From: Isoetes taiwanensis
Taxonomy: Eukaryota > Streptophyta > Lycopodiopsida > Isoetales > Isoetaceae
NCBI GenBank assembly: GCA_021234155.1
Contig: JAJEKV010000046.1
Location: 4,442,665-4,506,664 of the forward strand
DNA length: 64,000 nucleotides
Reading direction: 5' to 3'
The notes below the pieces were generated by a model. That model worked only from the letters and a program-made list of their open reading frames with translations, ran no database searches and had not been told where the DNA came from. Positions 46,463-57,787 of this stretch are shown in pieces (position 1 is the stretch's first letter; the number at the start of each line of letters is the position of its first letter). The position numbers were made by a program, and so were the translations under genes.

Positions 46463-46889
46463 ACAAAAGATGCTTAGTTTTGTTCCTTGAAGTTACAAGT
46501 ATGTTCGAGTTTGTAGAGAAAAAGATGGGTTTGAGTTTGCACTCCATATGAATCTGAGCTAGGCAGAATTCTAGTGACAATTTCAGTATCATTACTCTCT
46601 TTATAGCCATACTTATCTTTTCCATCATCATCATCATTGATTTAATCTACCCATTCTTCCTCATCAGACTCATTTAGCTCCACATTTAACTCATCATCTT
46701 TTCTACCATCATCTAATCCTTCATGATGGAAGTCAGTTTGAGTTGCACCAGTATGAAATCTTAATGGCTAATCCCAAATACTTATAACTATGTACCTGCC
46801 TCCTTTGGAAATAGAAAAGAGTGTTGCTTTCTACTTCCAAACACCATAACCTTATTAACAAATTCACAGCTAAGTGTGCATGATGACAA

Positions 46890-47005
46890 TAAACATCAGA
46901 AACGTCCATGGAGATCAATAGGCCATGGGACACATACAATGGGCTAGAACAACTCAAAATATCACCAAATATAATGGAAATATTACAAAGCTTGGACAAA
47001 AGCCA
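46890..47005 (-). mobile_element. Microsatellite-tailed retroposon family, end without clear tail
   Basis: AACGTCCATGGAGATCAATAGGCCATGGGACACA on + is the same end as CCACGGAGACCAATTGGCCTATGGGACACA at 33.27 kb. There is no simple repeat to its left. Confidence 0.55.
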
Positions 47006-49229
47006 GATGAAACTATGACTTAGCCCTTAGGCCAGATAATCAAATCAGGCTTTACATACCATCACAAAACACAAGAACAAATAGAAATAACAACATAAAG
47101 AAGAACATGGTTATACCAAAACTTGTCCATGGATCAAAAGGCCACTGATCCCTAATGATAGCTAACCTCCCAGAGTCTTTGCGCGATGCGAAGCTTCTAA
47201 ATGCGACATAATTCCTCTTTCCATTTGCAGAGCTGTGCTAGAGTTAGATCCTCTTGCACAAGCATCCCTGTTTTAACATCCCTGTTTTACACCAATCGAC
47301 TACCTTATTAGGACTTCACCTCGGTCAATGACCATGTTGTGGTATCTATAAGACAGGTACTGATTACTTACCAATTGCAAGCGATCCAAGATTCAAGTCC
47401 TCGTGGGCAAATGATGTAAGCTCCATATGCTCAAGGGCAAGCATTCCAAGAGGGGGAGGAATTGATATAGTTTGGGGACCCATGGAGATCACTCGAGTAA
47501 ATCTTGAGGAGATGGCACCTAATTATCGCATATAGAGGCTCAAAACTCAATGTCTAGATGCTTCCATCTATTGGTTAGGGCACGATAGTCAAGGTATCAT
47601 ATTAGTAGCCCATGCACCTCGAATAAAGCCTCAAACAAAGTTCTTAGCTTCTGAATATATGCCTCTATTTGTTGACATGCCCTAAGAACCTCACACGGAG
47701 AAGTGACAGGCTTTTTTTTGCATAGCCTCAACCCTCCTGCAATGTTGCACAACCTCAAACCCTCGCAATACACACCTCCATCTAGATGTTGATATTTTCC
47801 GGCTTGAGAAGGCGGAAGACTTAAATCCCAAAATTTGTTGCAGAGGCAATTTGTAGTGAAAATATTGGGCCAGATACACGAGTCTCAATTAGAGTTGTCG
47901 TGATTGTTTCCATCGTCTCATATTCATTCGAGACAATTATTACAAGCTTTTATCAAATCTTGGACAACCGACTCCCTACAAGCTGGATTGTTCGCTTTGA
48001 TGTTGAAGAACGTTGCAGACCTTGGCACATATTTCTCAATGTAGGAGCCGTCAGTAAGTCTAATCCCCTTTTCCAACTTCCAAATATCTGATTAAGGGTT
48101 CCCCCGGCAACCAGCAGTTTGTGATCAACATTTTTTTTTATTTGAGGATAATAATTTAATTTCTTATAATGATGAAACTATACAGGAGATCCCTTTACGG
48201 GATGGATAGAAAGAATTGGACCAGAAAAGAAGAGAGCCCCTATCTTAACACATGAAGATGCGCCATTGAAACAAGCTACTCTTCTTCTTCACTATAGTTG
48301 ATACTATAGGGAAAGATGATTTCTTCACCACATAGTGAGTACTAAAGATCAGAGAGATCCCCACCAAACACAAGTAGCTTGGGCCTCATTAAACAGAAAT
48401 GACAGTTGCCTTCCTTGTAGATTATTATCATCCAAGTCAAGCCAGTTGCAACTGAAATAGCTATAAAATCCTAATCTTTCCAATTCTGTCAAGTTCTTTG
48501 TTATAGTTCGTCCCCAACTTCCTATGATGGGCTAGGGCCATTAGGGCTACTTCCATATTGAAGAAACTCTATCTTATCTATAGAAATTCCCTGCCTCCCG
48601 TAAGCAACCTCACAACGATGTTTCCAAACCACCCAAAAGGCGATGGATACCAATGGGGCTGTAATCGGACAGTTATCAGATGAGATAATGATATCAGGGC
48701 AGGTCAGATCAACAAGTTTCAGAGATACACTAGGCTGCACAGGTTCTCCAGAGCCAGAATGTTGATTTACCTCCATATCAATCACCTCCATGGTTTTCAA
48801 TCCACCTGGCTCCTTTTCTAAACCTTAAGATTTTTTTCCAGATCGACCCTGCACTCCAGATGTACAGTATCCCTATCACGATCTATCTTAGGTTCCTCAA
48901 AGCCTAAACCTCGATTTGGAGAAGCTCTGGAAGCTTCTCCAAACGTTCGTGCCACTGCCTTCATCGCCACCAATTTACATGAAGCGCCACTGACATTCTG
49001 TTCATTCCTTTCTAAAGCTTTGGACCATTTCTCTATTTATGCATGTCATCCTTACGCAGGGACCATGTTAACTTTCTCGGTATCGTTCCAATTTTATCAC
49101 CATATGTTGTTCGAACTACATCGCAAAAACTATATATTTTCAAACTGTTTCTGACCACCATCATCATATTATCTGTCCAGTGAACTCCTCATCTCGAGCT
49201 CCCGGTAAAACTGTCTTTAAATTGAACGC
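47006..49229. other. Unassigned; decayed coding scraps on the minus strand
   Basis: A minus-strand frame at 48,800-48,522 ends a stretch with AFWVVWKHRCEVAYG, which resembles the tail of LINE ORF2, but alone it is weak. The minus strand at 47.6-48.1 kb has broken frames with helical-looking sequence (ACQQIEAYIQKLRTLFEAL) that I cannot assign. A short duplication (CATCCCTGTTTTA) is at 47,264-47,291. Confidence 0.3.
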
Positions 49230-49915
49230 TCTTGATTTGAATAAAGGGGATCCATTGTTGGATGTCGTTGAGTCTGGAAGTCCACACCTTTTTATCCAAG
49301 CTTAATGAGGAGACTTATGACGCCGGAAAATATTCAGGCTTTCTCTAAGCAGTGGGGTTAGGGATTTTGCGCATAGAAAAAATGGTTCTTAAACCAAGAG
49401 TATAGTGAGATGGAGCAGATTAAACTTGAGGGAGGTCTTCATGCTTGGGAAGCAGAGTTGGTCAGACGGATACAGAAATTTGAATCTCAAAGTATGAAAG
49501 TAGCTAAAGTGAAAGTAAGCCTTACGTGGCCGATGCAAGGTGATAGGTGCATGATGTCTTTTTCTCATTCGCTTAGCTGCGTCGTCAAAGTTCAGCTCTC
49601 ACATTTATTTGCATGGAGAACGGGGTCCATGTCTCTGGCTCTGAAGAAGTAAAGCAGTTTCTCATCTGGCATTTCACATCATTCTTTCAAAGAAAACACT
49701 GACATGGATGGTATACCCATTGAGTTCTTTCAGTCTTATTGGGAGTGGACTCTGATCTTATGTGGCAGGCATCTGTTGTAGTCTCATTAGTTGGATAAGA
49801 TATATAACACGGGTCTCATTGCCCAGATCCCTAAGGTTAAGAAGCCTATTGTAATTTCTCATTAGAGACCGATTAACTTGATGTCGGCCGTGTATAAGTG
49901 ATACGAATCATTGCT
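49230..49915 (+). pseudogene. LINE ORF2 fragment (linker and RT start)
   Basis: DGIPIEFFQSYW and NTGLIAQIPKVKKP, followed after a stop by RPINLMSAVYK, is the N-terminal RT signature of L1-like LINEs (GPDG.P.EFF...G.I..IPK...RPI.L....YK). The preceding open part at 49,410-49,652 fits the linker between endonuclease and RT. No catalytic core follows. Confidence 0.65.
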
Positions 49916-51469
49916 ATTTCTACAAATTCAGCAAACTTTAGCAATTATATCAGAAGTAATTCATAGAACTGGATCATTTGGCATAAGGTCATCACCCAAT
50001 TGGGTTTATACTTGAGAGCACAAGCAAGCAAGCCTTTTATGCTTCAGCCCAATGCTGATTACCTGACTGAACAACCATTCAATCATCTCTGGATTTTCAA
50101 ACAAGATAGAGGATATGGCTTGGAATCATAAACAATAGTAATGGCTAATATAAGGTATTAAGGGTGTCAAAAGGTCTGCACTCTCTACAATAAACTATCA
50201 AATCAACTCTAGTTTCGGAATTGGTAAGAAGACCTTTCTTTCTACAAGAATCGAATCTAGTTTTTATAATCCAAAATAGCTTTTTTACAAAAGGCAGCTC
50301 CTTTTGACCCTTTCTAGATAAGCCTAACAATATTAGCACGATGGAGCCTTTCTCTGGCTCTTTCGATTCCCAGAAATATTGGAGAATATCTAGATTGCTT
50401 GGTTGCAGATCACGCTACAAAAGTCGTGACCTATAATCAGTCTTTTGGTTTTTATTTCAACAATTTAGCATATCCAATGGTTCCCTACTTTATATATACT
50501 TTGATTTAAATGGCAAAGTTCCAACAAGGTCGAAATATAATTTCTAAGAAGAGGATATCCATATAGTTATGCTGGCTAAGGGGAAATACATAGTTATTGG
50601 GAATGTTGTGCCTGCTTGTGCTCATCTGTCAAGTCCCCTGAACTGCTCCCCTGAGCTTGTGTCGTAACATCAAGACTGATCATTTTCAATCCTCTGCCGT
50701 GCAGAAATAAATCTTTTCTTCTCGTCTCAATGATCATATTTGATCATCTGCTTTACTGGAATAAGTTTTTAAAAGGCTGATTGTCAGGATCATTTGTCTT
50801 AAAGAATTCCATCCCTTTTCAAAGACTAATCGCACTCGATTATCTATTTTGAGAAGTAACACCTTTTCACAAAGCTAATTACCTGGCTATCTGCTCTGAA
50901 AGGTTTTCTCATCTCTTCAAGGCTAATAGTCTTACCATCTAGGCTTATAAGATCCCTCCTCAAGGCAAGTAATCTTATCGTATATTCTTACAAGGTTTAC
51001 AACTCTTCTCTTTTCTGGGCTGGTAATCTTATTAATCCTTGAGAGACAATTCAAAATGTTGAACTTAGGATCTGGTTATTGCATTGAGAACATAATATTT
51101 TCCTTTTTACCTAACAAACATTGAAGGAAAAGACAACTTCTCTAACTCAAATCAAATATTTACAATGCTCAATTAATTCAGTAGTCACATGCACATGCAA
51201 ATGTTCCTAGTTACAAATGCCTAAAAACTTAGGTTGTTCCTTGCGTCTGCAAAAGTTGATAATGTTTTTCCAAAATATTTTCCTGCATGACAATCTTCAT
51301 GCCATGTGATCACTCAATGAATGACATTAGAACTAGCAAACACAGCCAAGTTGTTATGGTTCCTTTCATTTTGCTAAACTATATATTGTTGTCTCAAGAA
51401 GTAGTCAATCTACCATTATGCAATTTATAAGCTAGAGAATTTCTTCCTTAATACACTTAAAGGAAAACT
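49916..51469. other. No gene seen
   Basis: AT-rich sequence with no recognised feature. Confidence 0.45.
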
Positions 51470-51805
51470 ACCAAAATATCCCTATGAGTTTATGTAATTA
51501 CCAAAATGCCCTTGGCTCAAATAAATATATTGTATAAAATAAACATACAAATAAATTACCAATATGCCCCTACACACCAAACTTAATTACCAAAATACCC
51601 CTACACATCAAACTTAATTACCAAAATGCCATTACACACCAATTTTGATCAATCTACAACAAACTACTTACAAAGTGCCCTATACACCAAACTTAATTTC
51701 CAAAATACTCCCTACATACCAAACTTAAACTAATTACCAAAGTGCCCTACACACCAAACTTAATTTCCAAAATACCCCCTACACACCAAACTTAATTACC
51801 ATTAC
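51470..51805. repeat. Degenerate minisatellite, roughly 30-35 bp unit
   Basis: Repeats of CCAAACTTAATTACCAAAAT followed by RCCCYTACACA run about eight to ten times with changing spacing. The sequence is strongly C/A-biased on +. Confidence 0.8.
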
Positions 51806-52082
51806 ATACTTATCCTACTCAATCTATGCTAAGTGCCTCAAGAATAGAATAAATTCAATAAAGAGATTATAGATGTCACAATCATCACTGAATTGAAGCC
51901 CTACAACTACATGCATTGTGTCTCTTCCATTACACCTTCCATAAAGGTATTCCTGTTGTCTACATCTTCTTCTCCTGTGCGCATGCATTTAGGTTTTGGA
52001 CGTCCAAGAGGGGCGGTAACATGCCTCTAATAGCATCAGTGTGCGCTAAAACCACAAGAAACACTGACTTATTGTAAGTGTC

Positions 52083-52564
52083 TGTGACGACCATACGGAT
52101 ATTCATATTATACAAATATTATACTCGTATGTACAAAAGATGGTCGTCACGCGGATGCAAAAGGGTAGTTGCACAAGATAGAGTTCGAACTTGCAACCTT
52201 CTAATGCAAGTTACGCACCTTTACCAATTACCAGTATTTATTGAAGATATTCCATCGCATCTTCCTCATATGCGAAAGTTTTAGATCTAGAACCTACATG
52301 CATACGTGACACTTTGGCATGATCTCATTGGAGTGGCGCGATCATGACCATTGGGCTAGATATATAAGGAGGCACCTCCTTCTTGTCGAACCATTCCGGT
52401 TCAACGTCGGTCTTGAGCCTTCTAGGCATCTGTCTCGTGTTCTTGCTTGCCTTCGAGCCATTGTACTCTTGATTCTTGTTCATATATCAGATTCTTTGTC
52501 GATCTTGGCATATTTCTTCCGTATTTTCCACGTATTTTTCTTATTTTTGCGTAGGTTCATGACA
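52083..52564 (+). repeat. 5' LTR of gypsy element 2
   Basis: It starts TGTGACGACCATACGG, matching TGTAACGACCATACGA at the 3' LTR start (57,727). A TATA box (ATATATAAGG) is at about 52,360. The proposed end ...CATGACA is an estimate; I did not find a convincing primer-binding site. The first 68 bases form a long imperfect hairpin whose outer arms GTGACGACCAT (52,084) and ATGGTCGTCAC (52,140) are perfect. Confidence 0.65.
52163..52232 (-). other. tRNA-like segment inside the LTR
   Basis: The minus strand has TTGGTAAAGGTGC (A-box-like), AACTTGCATTAGAAGGTT in the anticodon-arm position and a perfect B box AAGTTCGAACTC. Acceptor arms do not pair well. It may be a SINE remnant or an ancestral tRNA-derived piece of the LTR, antisense to the element. 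Confidence 0.45.
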
Positions 52565-52639
52565 GTTTGAACCGGAATCCCTTACCAGTTCTTGCCTGCT
52601 CTGACCCGAAGCATTTTTTTACTCATATTTGGTGATTTT

Positions 52640-53560
52640 ATATCTATGGAGGAGGTTTTAACTTTATTACAGCAGGTCCAGCAGCTTGTTCAAGTATGCC
52701 AGCAATTACAATGGACAATAAAGAGCTTAAGAAACGTGTTGTTTCACATGAACCCGCTTCTAGCTCTGGATTGAGGCTATCAGAGCCTAAGATTAGCCTT
52801 CCAGAAAAGTTTGACGGCACTCGATCCAAGCTTCGTGGTTTTTTGAATTAGATCAGGCTTGTGATCCAGCTCTATCCTCATAGATATCCTACGCCCAGAA
52901 CAAGTTGAGCTGATTGGTTCTCTCCCACGAGGGCCATCTCTAAGTTGGTTTGCTCCCTTATTGGAGAAAGGAGCCCCATAGTTGCAAGATTTTGCTGCTT
53001 TCATTGCAGAGCTCAAAGGATGTTTTGGAGACATTGATCGCTTACAAGACTGGCGGCGTCCACAAAACTTTGCAATCTAAGGTAAGGCTATCGTCCAGCT
53101 TCAGTATATGCATCAGAATTTTATCAAATTGCTGTAGATACAGCCTGGGATGATGTTGCACTTCGAGATTGTCTCCGAAGGGGTTTACGTGAGGACATCA
53201 AAGATATGCTGTTATCTATGGAGGATCCTCAGATCTTGGAAGAAGCCATCAGATTTGAAGTTCGTTGTGATAATCAGCTCTTTGAACGTAGGCAAGAGAG
53301 CGTAGTCAGGTTTTTCCAATCAAGCAAGCGCCTGAAGCTACGCCTGCCCCGGTCCCATCTGTAGAATCCAACAGGTCCAGACCTGAGCGTAGATTGATCA
53401 GGCAGTTCGAGGATCCTTATCTGCCGCCAAGAAGCAGCGTCGGAGAGAGGCTAATCTTTGCCTCTACCGTGGAGGACCTGGTTATATTGCTCGTAGATGC
53501 TTTTTGAAGCGCCCAAATCAGTCAAAAACTTCAGGGGTAGGTCCGAGTAATAGGAATCTC
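52640..53560 (+). pseudogene. Gypsy element 2 gag
   Basis: PKISLPEKFDGTRSKLRGF, GPSLSWFAPLLEKGAP and FGDIDRLQ are capsid motifs of plant chromoviruses. Later a zinc knuckle is damaged: CLYRGGPGYIARRC has Arg for the second Cys and Tyr for the His. Stops at several places separate the parts. Confidence 0.8.
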
Positions 53561-53567
53561 TCGTCGA

Positions 53568-54401
53568 TTGGCTGCCTTTTCTCAGACTCCTTCCACACTT
53601 CTTGACATGTTTATTCCACCAGATAAGGTCAGCAGGGCATTTTTCATCTCTATGTCATTGAAATCAGAGGTTGGAAGGCTGGAAGCGTTGGCGCAACATG
53701 CAAATGCTTGTTTTATGGATAGTGCGATCGCCAATAAGCACATCATTCCTAGAAGCAAGGCTGAGCACCCCGGTTCTGTCGAAATGATTGATGGACGAGA
53801 GATCTCCTCGGGTGCAGTCACAGAATGTACTGCGCCTCTTCAGGTTTTGTTCGAGGGAGTTTCTTGTAATCTCATCGTTAGCCCACATGCGCCAATAGTC
53901 TTGGGTCTGCCCTGGCTCGAGCTACATAACCCACAGATTGATTGGCGTACTAGGTCATTTCGATTTGCTGGTTCTAGCTCTAGTTCTAGTTCATTTGTAG
54001 TTCAGGCCTCTGCACCAACATTGATTTCTATCTGTGCAGTATCATGGGCTCTTGATTCCGTCCTTGTTGTTCCTATTTTTGCTCCATGTTCTGATTCGAC
54101 TCTTGCCTCTGCTCCAGTTCATGCCCCAGGTTCTGACCATATTCTTAATGATGTCCCAGCTCCAGTTCTTTTGCCAGTTCCAGTTCCAGTTCCTGCTCCT
54201 GCTCCAGCTCCAGTTGCATCAGTTCTTGCTCCAATTTCTTGTTCCAATTGCTTCTGCTCCGCTTCCGTTTTTGTAGGGACTTCTTCACGCCCTCAGTTTC
54301 ATATCTCGAAGATTTCACTTCATGGATTTGTTAAATTTGGAAGGCAAGATCCAAGTTCAGTATTTGCAATCCAGGTTCACCCATCGCTAGCTCTGCACTA
54401 G
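53568..54401 (+). pseudogene. Gypsy element 2 protease with Pro/Ala-rich tail
   Basis: The open frame includes CFMDSAIANKHIIPR, TAPLQVLFEG and IVLGLPWLELHNPQIDW, the end of a retropepsin domain. The place of the catalytic DSGA reads HANA (ALAQHANACFMD), so the protease is dead. The last third is a run of Pro-Val/Pro-Ala codons produced by a CCAGTTCCTGCT-type expansion. Confidence 0.8.
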
Positions 54402-55790
54402 TGAAGTCTGCTCCAATGCTTCTAGATAAATATGGCGACTTCTCCGATATTTTTTACAAAGTCAAGGCTGGCAAGCTCCCAGAGCATCGTCCATATGATT
54501 GTCCTATTGATTTGCAGTCTGGGACAATGCTGCCATATAATCCAATATATGGTCTATCTCCCGCTGAATTAAAGGTTTTGCGAGATTATATTGAAGAAAA
54601 TCTAGCACTAGTTGCATTCGACATTCTCAATTCCCTGCTGGAGCGCCTATCTTCTTCGTCAAAAAGAATGATGATTCTCTGCGTCTGGTCATTGATTATC
54701 ATGGCCTCAATAAAATCACAGTGCCAAATCGGTATCCGCTTCCTTCGATCCCAGAGTCGTTGGAGCGAATTATTTTACGAAGATTGATCTTCGGGGTGCC
54801 TACAATCTTATCCGGATCCGGGAGAGTGATGAGTGGAAGACAGCTTTTCGTACTCAGTATGGCCATTTTGAGTACACAGTTATGCCATTTGGACTTACCA
54901 ATGCTCTAACAGTATTCCACCATATGGCCAATGATGTCTTTCGAGAGTTCTTAGATACTTTTGTTATCATCTATTTGGATGATATTCTTATTTATTTTAA
55001 GACTCTCGAAGAACATGGGAGGCATGTTCGACAAGTCCTTCAGAAGCTTCATGAGCACCGGTTATATGCCAAACTTGAGAAGTGTCAGTTCGAGCAGTAT
55101 AATGTGGAGTTCCTTGGCTATTATATCACTCCACATGGAGTCTCCATGGATCCCAAAGGGAAAAGGTTAGCACTGTACTTGAGTGGCAAACACCTTCATC
55201 CGTTCGAGATATTCAATGTTTTCTTTGGGTTTGCCAATTTCTATTGGCGTTTCATTCGGGATTATTCAGAGATTGCCTTTCCTTTGATATGCCTCACGGT
55301 TAAGGACGTGCTATTTGAATGAAGTGTGGAAGCAAAATCTGCTTTCGTTACTTTGAAGCATCCTTTTACCACAATGCCAATTCTTGCTCATGCAGATCCT
55401 TTGCACCCATATGTTGTCGAAGCAGATGCCTCTAATTTTGCTCTTGGTGGGATGCTGTCACAGAAGAGGATGACCATGAATTGCATCCAATGGCCTATCA
55501 CTCGAAAGTTTCAGCCTGCTGAAATCAACTATCCCATTTATGATAAGGAGTTGTTGGCGATAGTGGATTCTTTCGAGGAGTGGAGACGTTTTCTAGAGGG
55601 ATCTCCTCACAAGGTCACAATCTATACAGATCATCAAAATCTAGAATATTTTCAGTCTGCGTGCATGCTCAACCGTCGTCAGGCCCGGTAGTATTATCCC
55701 GCATTGATTTCATGATCAAGTGTCGTCCTGGTCCCCTCCAAGGGAAGCCTGATGCCTTGTCTCAACGCTCCTACCTCGAGCTCAAGCCAG
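54401..55790 (+). pseudogene. Gypsy element 2 reverse transcriptase and RNase H
   Basis: The frame changes several times. RT starts with YGDFSDIFYKVKAGKLPEHR and PYDCPIDLQSG, then the core [20 protein letters not shown] and the intact catalytic box FVIIYLDDILIYF (54,960-54,995). The connection and RNase H follow: FANFYWRFIRDYSEIA, VEADASNFALGGMLSQ and INYPIYDKELLAIV. It copies the element RNA in active relatives. A stop at 55,321 and a shift near 54,640 prevent full translation. Confidence 0.9.
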
Positions 55791-55899
55791 GTGATCTTAC
55801 ATTTTATCAACAATCACAGGTTATTCTAGGTCATGATTGGTTCCAGCTCATGGCCCTCACTTTGTTCGAGAAGCTTCATGATACGGCCCTGTTGGAGTT

Positions 55900-56262
55900 G
55901 TTCGGGCATCTCTGTCCTTCAATCTATTGGCTCAAGATGTATTCTCACACCTTGGCTATGCATCATCTTTTCAACAAATGCGATCGGATTATGATCGATT
56001 TGAGGCTCGAGATGGACTTCTATTCTGTGATAGGCTTCTATATGTGACAGATGGTGCTTCGAAGCTTCAAGTTCTCCAGGCTTGCCATTATTCACCTATG
56101 ACCGGACACTTTGGAGTAACTAAGACTCTTGATTAGTTGAGAATATTGGTGGCCTAGGCTTCGTCGCTCTGTCGAAGCATTTATTCGATCCTGTGACATT
56201 TGCCATCGAGCGAAAAGTTCCGAGACATCTTCCTAGCCTTCTTTAGCCATTGCCGGTTCCAA
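55900..56262 (+). pseudogene. Gypsy element 2 integrase, N-terminal part
   Basis: LQVLQACHYSPMTGHFGVTKTL is the zinc-binding domain and CDICHRAKSS completes HHCC. The sequence reaches the conserved LPVPN motif in front of the catalytic core, and at that point 25S rRNA begins. Confidence 0.85.
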
Positions 56263-56709
56263 ATGCGCGTCGCCTATACCCGGCCGTCTTGGTAAGTGCG
56301 AGGCCTCGATGAGTAGGAGGGCGTGGGTGTCGTGGAGCAGCTCCGGCCGCCGAGTGGAACGGCACCCAGTGCAGATCTTGGTGGTAGTAGCAAGTATTCA
56401 AATGAGAACTTTGAAGACTGAAGTGGAGAAAGATTCCACGTGAACAGAAATTGGACATGGGTTAGTCGATCCTAAGAGATGGGGCAATCCTCTGTGAATG
56501 GCGCAATTTGCGTTGTCGATCGAAAGGGAATCGGGTCAATAATTCCGAACCGAGACATGGCAGTGAATGGTAACGTTTGCGAATTTAGAGACGTCGATGA
56601 GGGTCTAGGGAAGAGTTCTCTTTTCCTTTTAACAGTCCGATGACCCTGAAATCGGTTTGCCCGGAGATAGAGCCTTGTGGCCGGCAAAGCACCGCACGTC
56701 TTGGGGTGA
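56263..56709 (+). rRNA. 25S/26S rRNA fragment inserted in the integrase
   Basis: The plus strand carries sense 25S rRNA: GCGCGTCGCCTATACCCGGC, GATGAGTAGGAGGGCG, GTGCAGATCTTGGTGGTAGT, AATGAGAACTTTGAAG, CATGGGTTAGTCGATCCTAA, GAAAGGGAATCGGGT and GCACCGCACGTC occur in the order of nuclear 25S rRNA, with point changes, many of them C to T or G to A. It lies exactly between the LPVPN and PWKSIS motifs of the integrase, with no integrase residues visibly lost. It is a dead fragment, not an rRNA gene. Confidence 0.92.
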
Positions 56710-57180
56710 CCTTGGAAGAGTATTTCTGAGGACTTTATTCTGGAGCTGCCACTCTCTTGGGGTTACGATGTCATCATGGTTGTTGTTGACTGTTTCTCTA
56801 AGATGGCTCATTTTATTTCGTGCAGCATCACTATCACCAGTGGCTCAGTTCGTCGCAGGTTTTTGGAAGCGGCTTTTGGAGTTATTATATATCCACCGCT
56901 CACTAACATCCGATCATCATCCAGAAAGTAATGGGCCAGCAGGGCGCACTAATCAGACATTGGAGTAATATTTAAGGTGCTTTATCAGTTATCAGCAGGA
57001 TGATTGGGTCGATTATCTCCCATTAACTGAGTTTACCTATAATAACTCAGTACATGCTTCCACAGGACAGACTCCGTTCTTTCTGAACTATGATCAACAT
57101 CCTCGTTGGTCCTTTAATATCGTTGGTGGTGACTCTTTTAATCCTAGTGTGAGGAACTTCAGGCTCTTTAATTAGATCTC
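56710..57180 (+). pseudogene. Gypsy element 2 integrase, catalytic part
   Basis: [20 protein letters not shown] (first catalytic Asp position read as EDF) is followed by [34 protein letters not shown] (catalytic Glu) and FTYNNSVHASTGQTPFF. The second Asp region is damaged or deleted around 56,850-56,900. Frames change twice. Confidence 0.85.
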
Positions 57181-57731
57181 CAGCATCATCTTTACCGAGC
57201 ACAAGAATGCTATCGCATTATGCCGATTTGCATCGGCAGGAAGCTCCTGAATTTCACGTTGGTGACCTTGTCTAGCTTCTTCGTAGGGACCTCCCTACCT
57301 CACGTCCCTGCAACAAGCTTGACTATCGTTGCATTGATCCTTACTGGATCACGGCTCAGGTCAGTGATGTGGTCCCTCCAATTGTTCGTCTCCATCCAGT
57401 ATTTCATGTTTTTTCTCTATAGGAGCTCTACACAGTTAATACTTTTCCAAATTGCATTCTTTCATTGCCACCGCCAATGGAAATTAATGATCACGAGGAG
57501 TTCGAGGTTCGAGAGACTCTGGACTCTAAGTTTCTTCGTCGGTGATTGTATTATTTTGTCGATTGGGAAGGTTACTCACCAAGTGATAGAACCTGGAAGC
57601 CTGCCGAGAATCTAATTGAAGCTCCTGATAAAATTGCGGAGTTTCACCAACGTTACCCAGATAAGCCAAGTATGAGTGCTCTAGCTCCAGCTCCGATGAC
57701 TCGTCGCCGTCGTAAGAGGGGGATGGTGTAA
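57181..57731 (+). pseudogene. Gypsy element 2 C-terminus with chromodomain
   Basis: After a damaged GPY module, the frame at 57,546-57,731 has YYFVDWEGYSPSDRTWKPAE and IAEFHQRYPDKPS, a good chromodomain of plant chromoviruses, which targets integration by reading chromatin marks. It ends in basic RRRRKRG just before the 3' LTR (57,727). Confidence 0.85.
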
Positions 57732-57774
57732 CGACCATACGAATATTCGTATCATACGAATATTATACTCGTAT
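57727..57774 (+). repeat. 3' LTR of gypsy element 2, only the first 48 bases
   Basis: TGTAACGACCATACGAATAT continues to CTCGTAT, then homology with the 5' LTR stops. The break falls in the loop side of the LTR-start hairpin, and Tat-like element sequence (57,788 onwards) follows at once. Confidence 0.75.
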
Positions 57775-57787
57775 TGCTTCATACAAT

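Noticed and set aside
56243-56687. Two minus-strand open frames of about 70 residues in the middle of gypsy element 2
   Set aside because: They are antisense to the 25S rRNA fragment; such frames are chance products of rRNA sequence.
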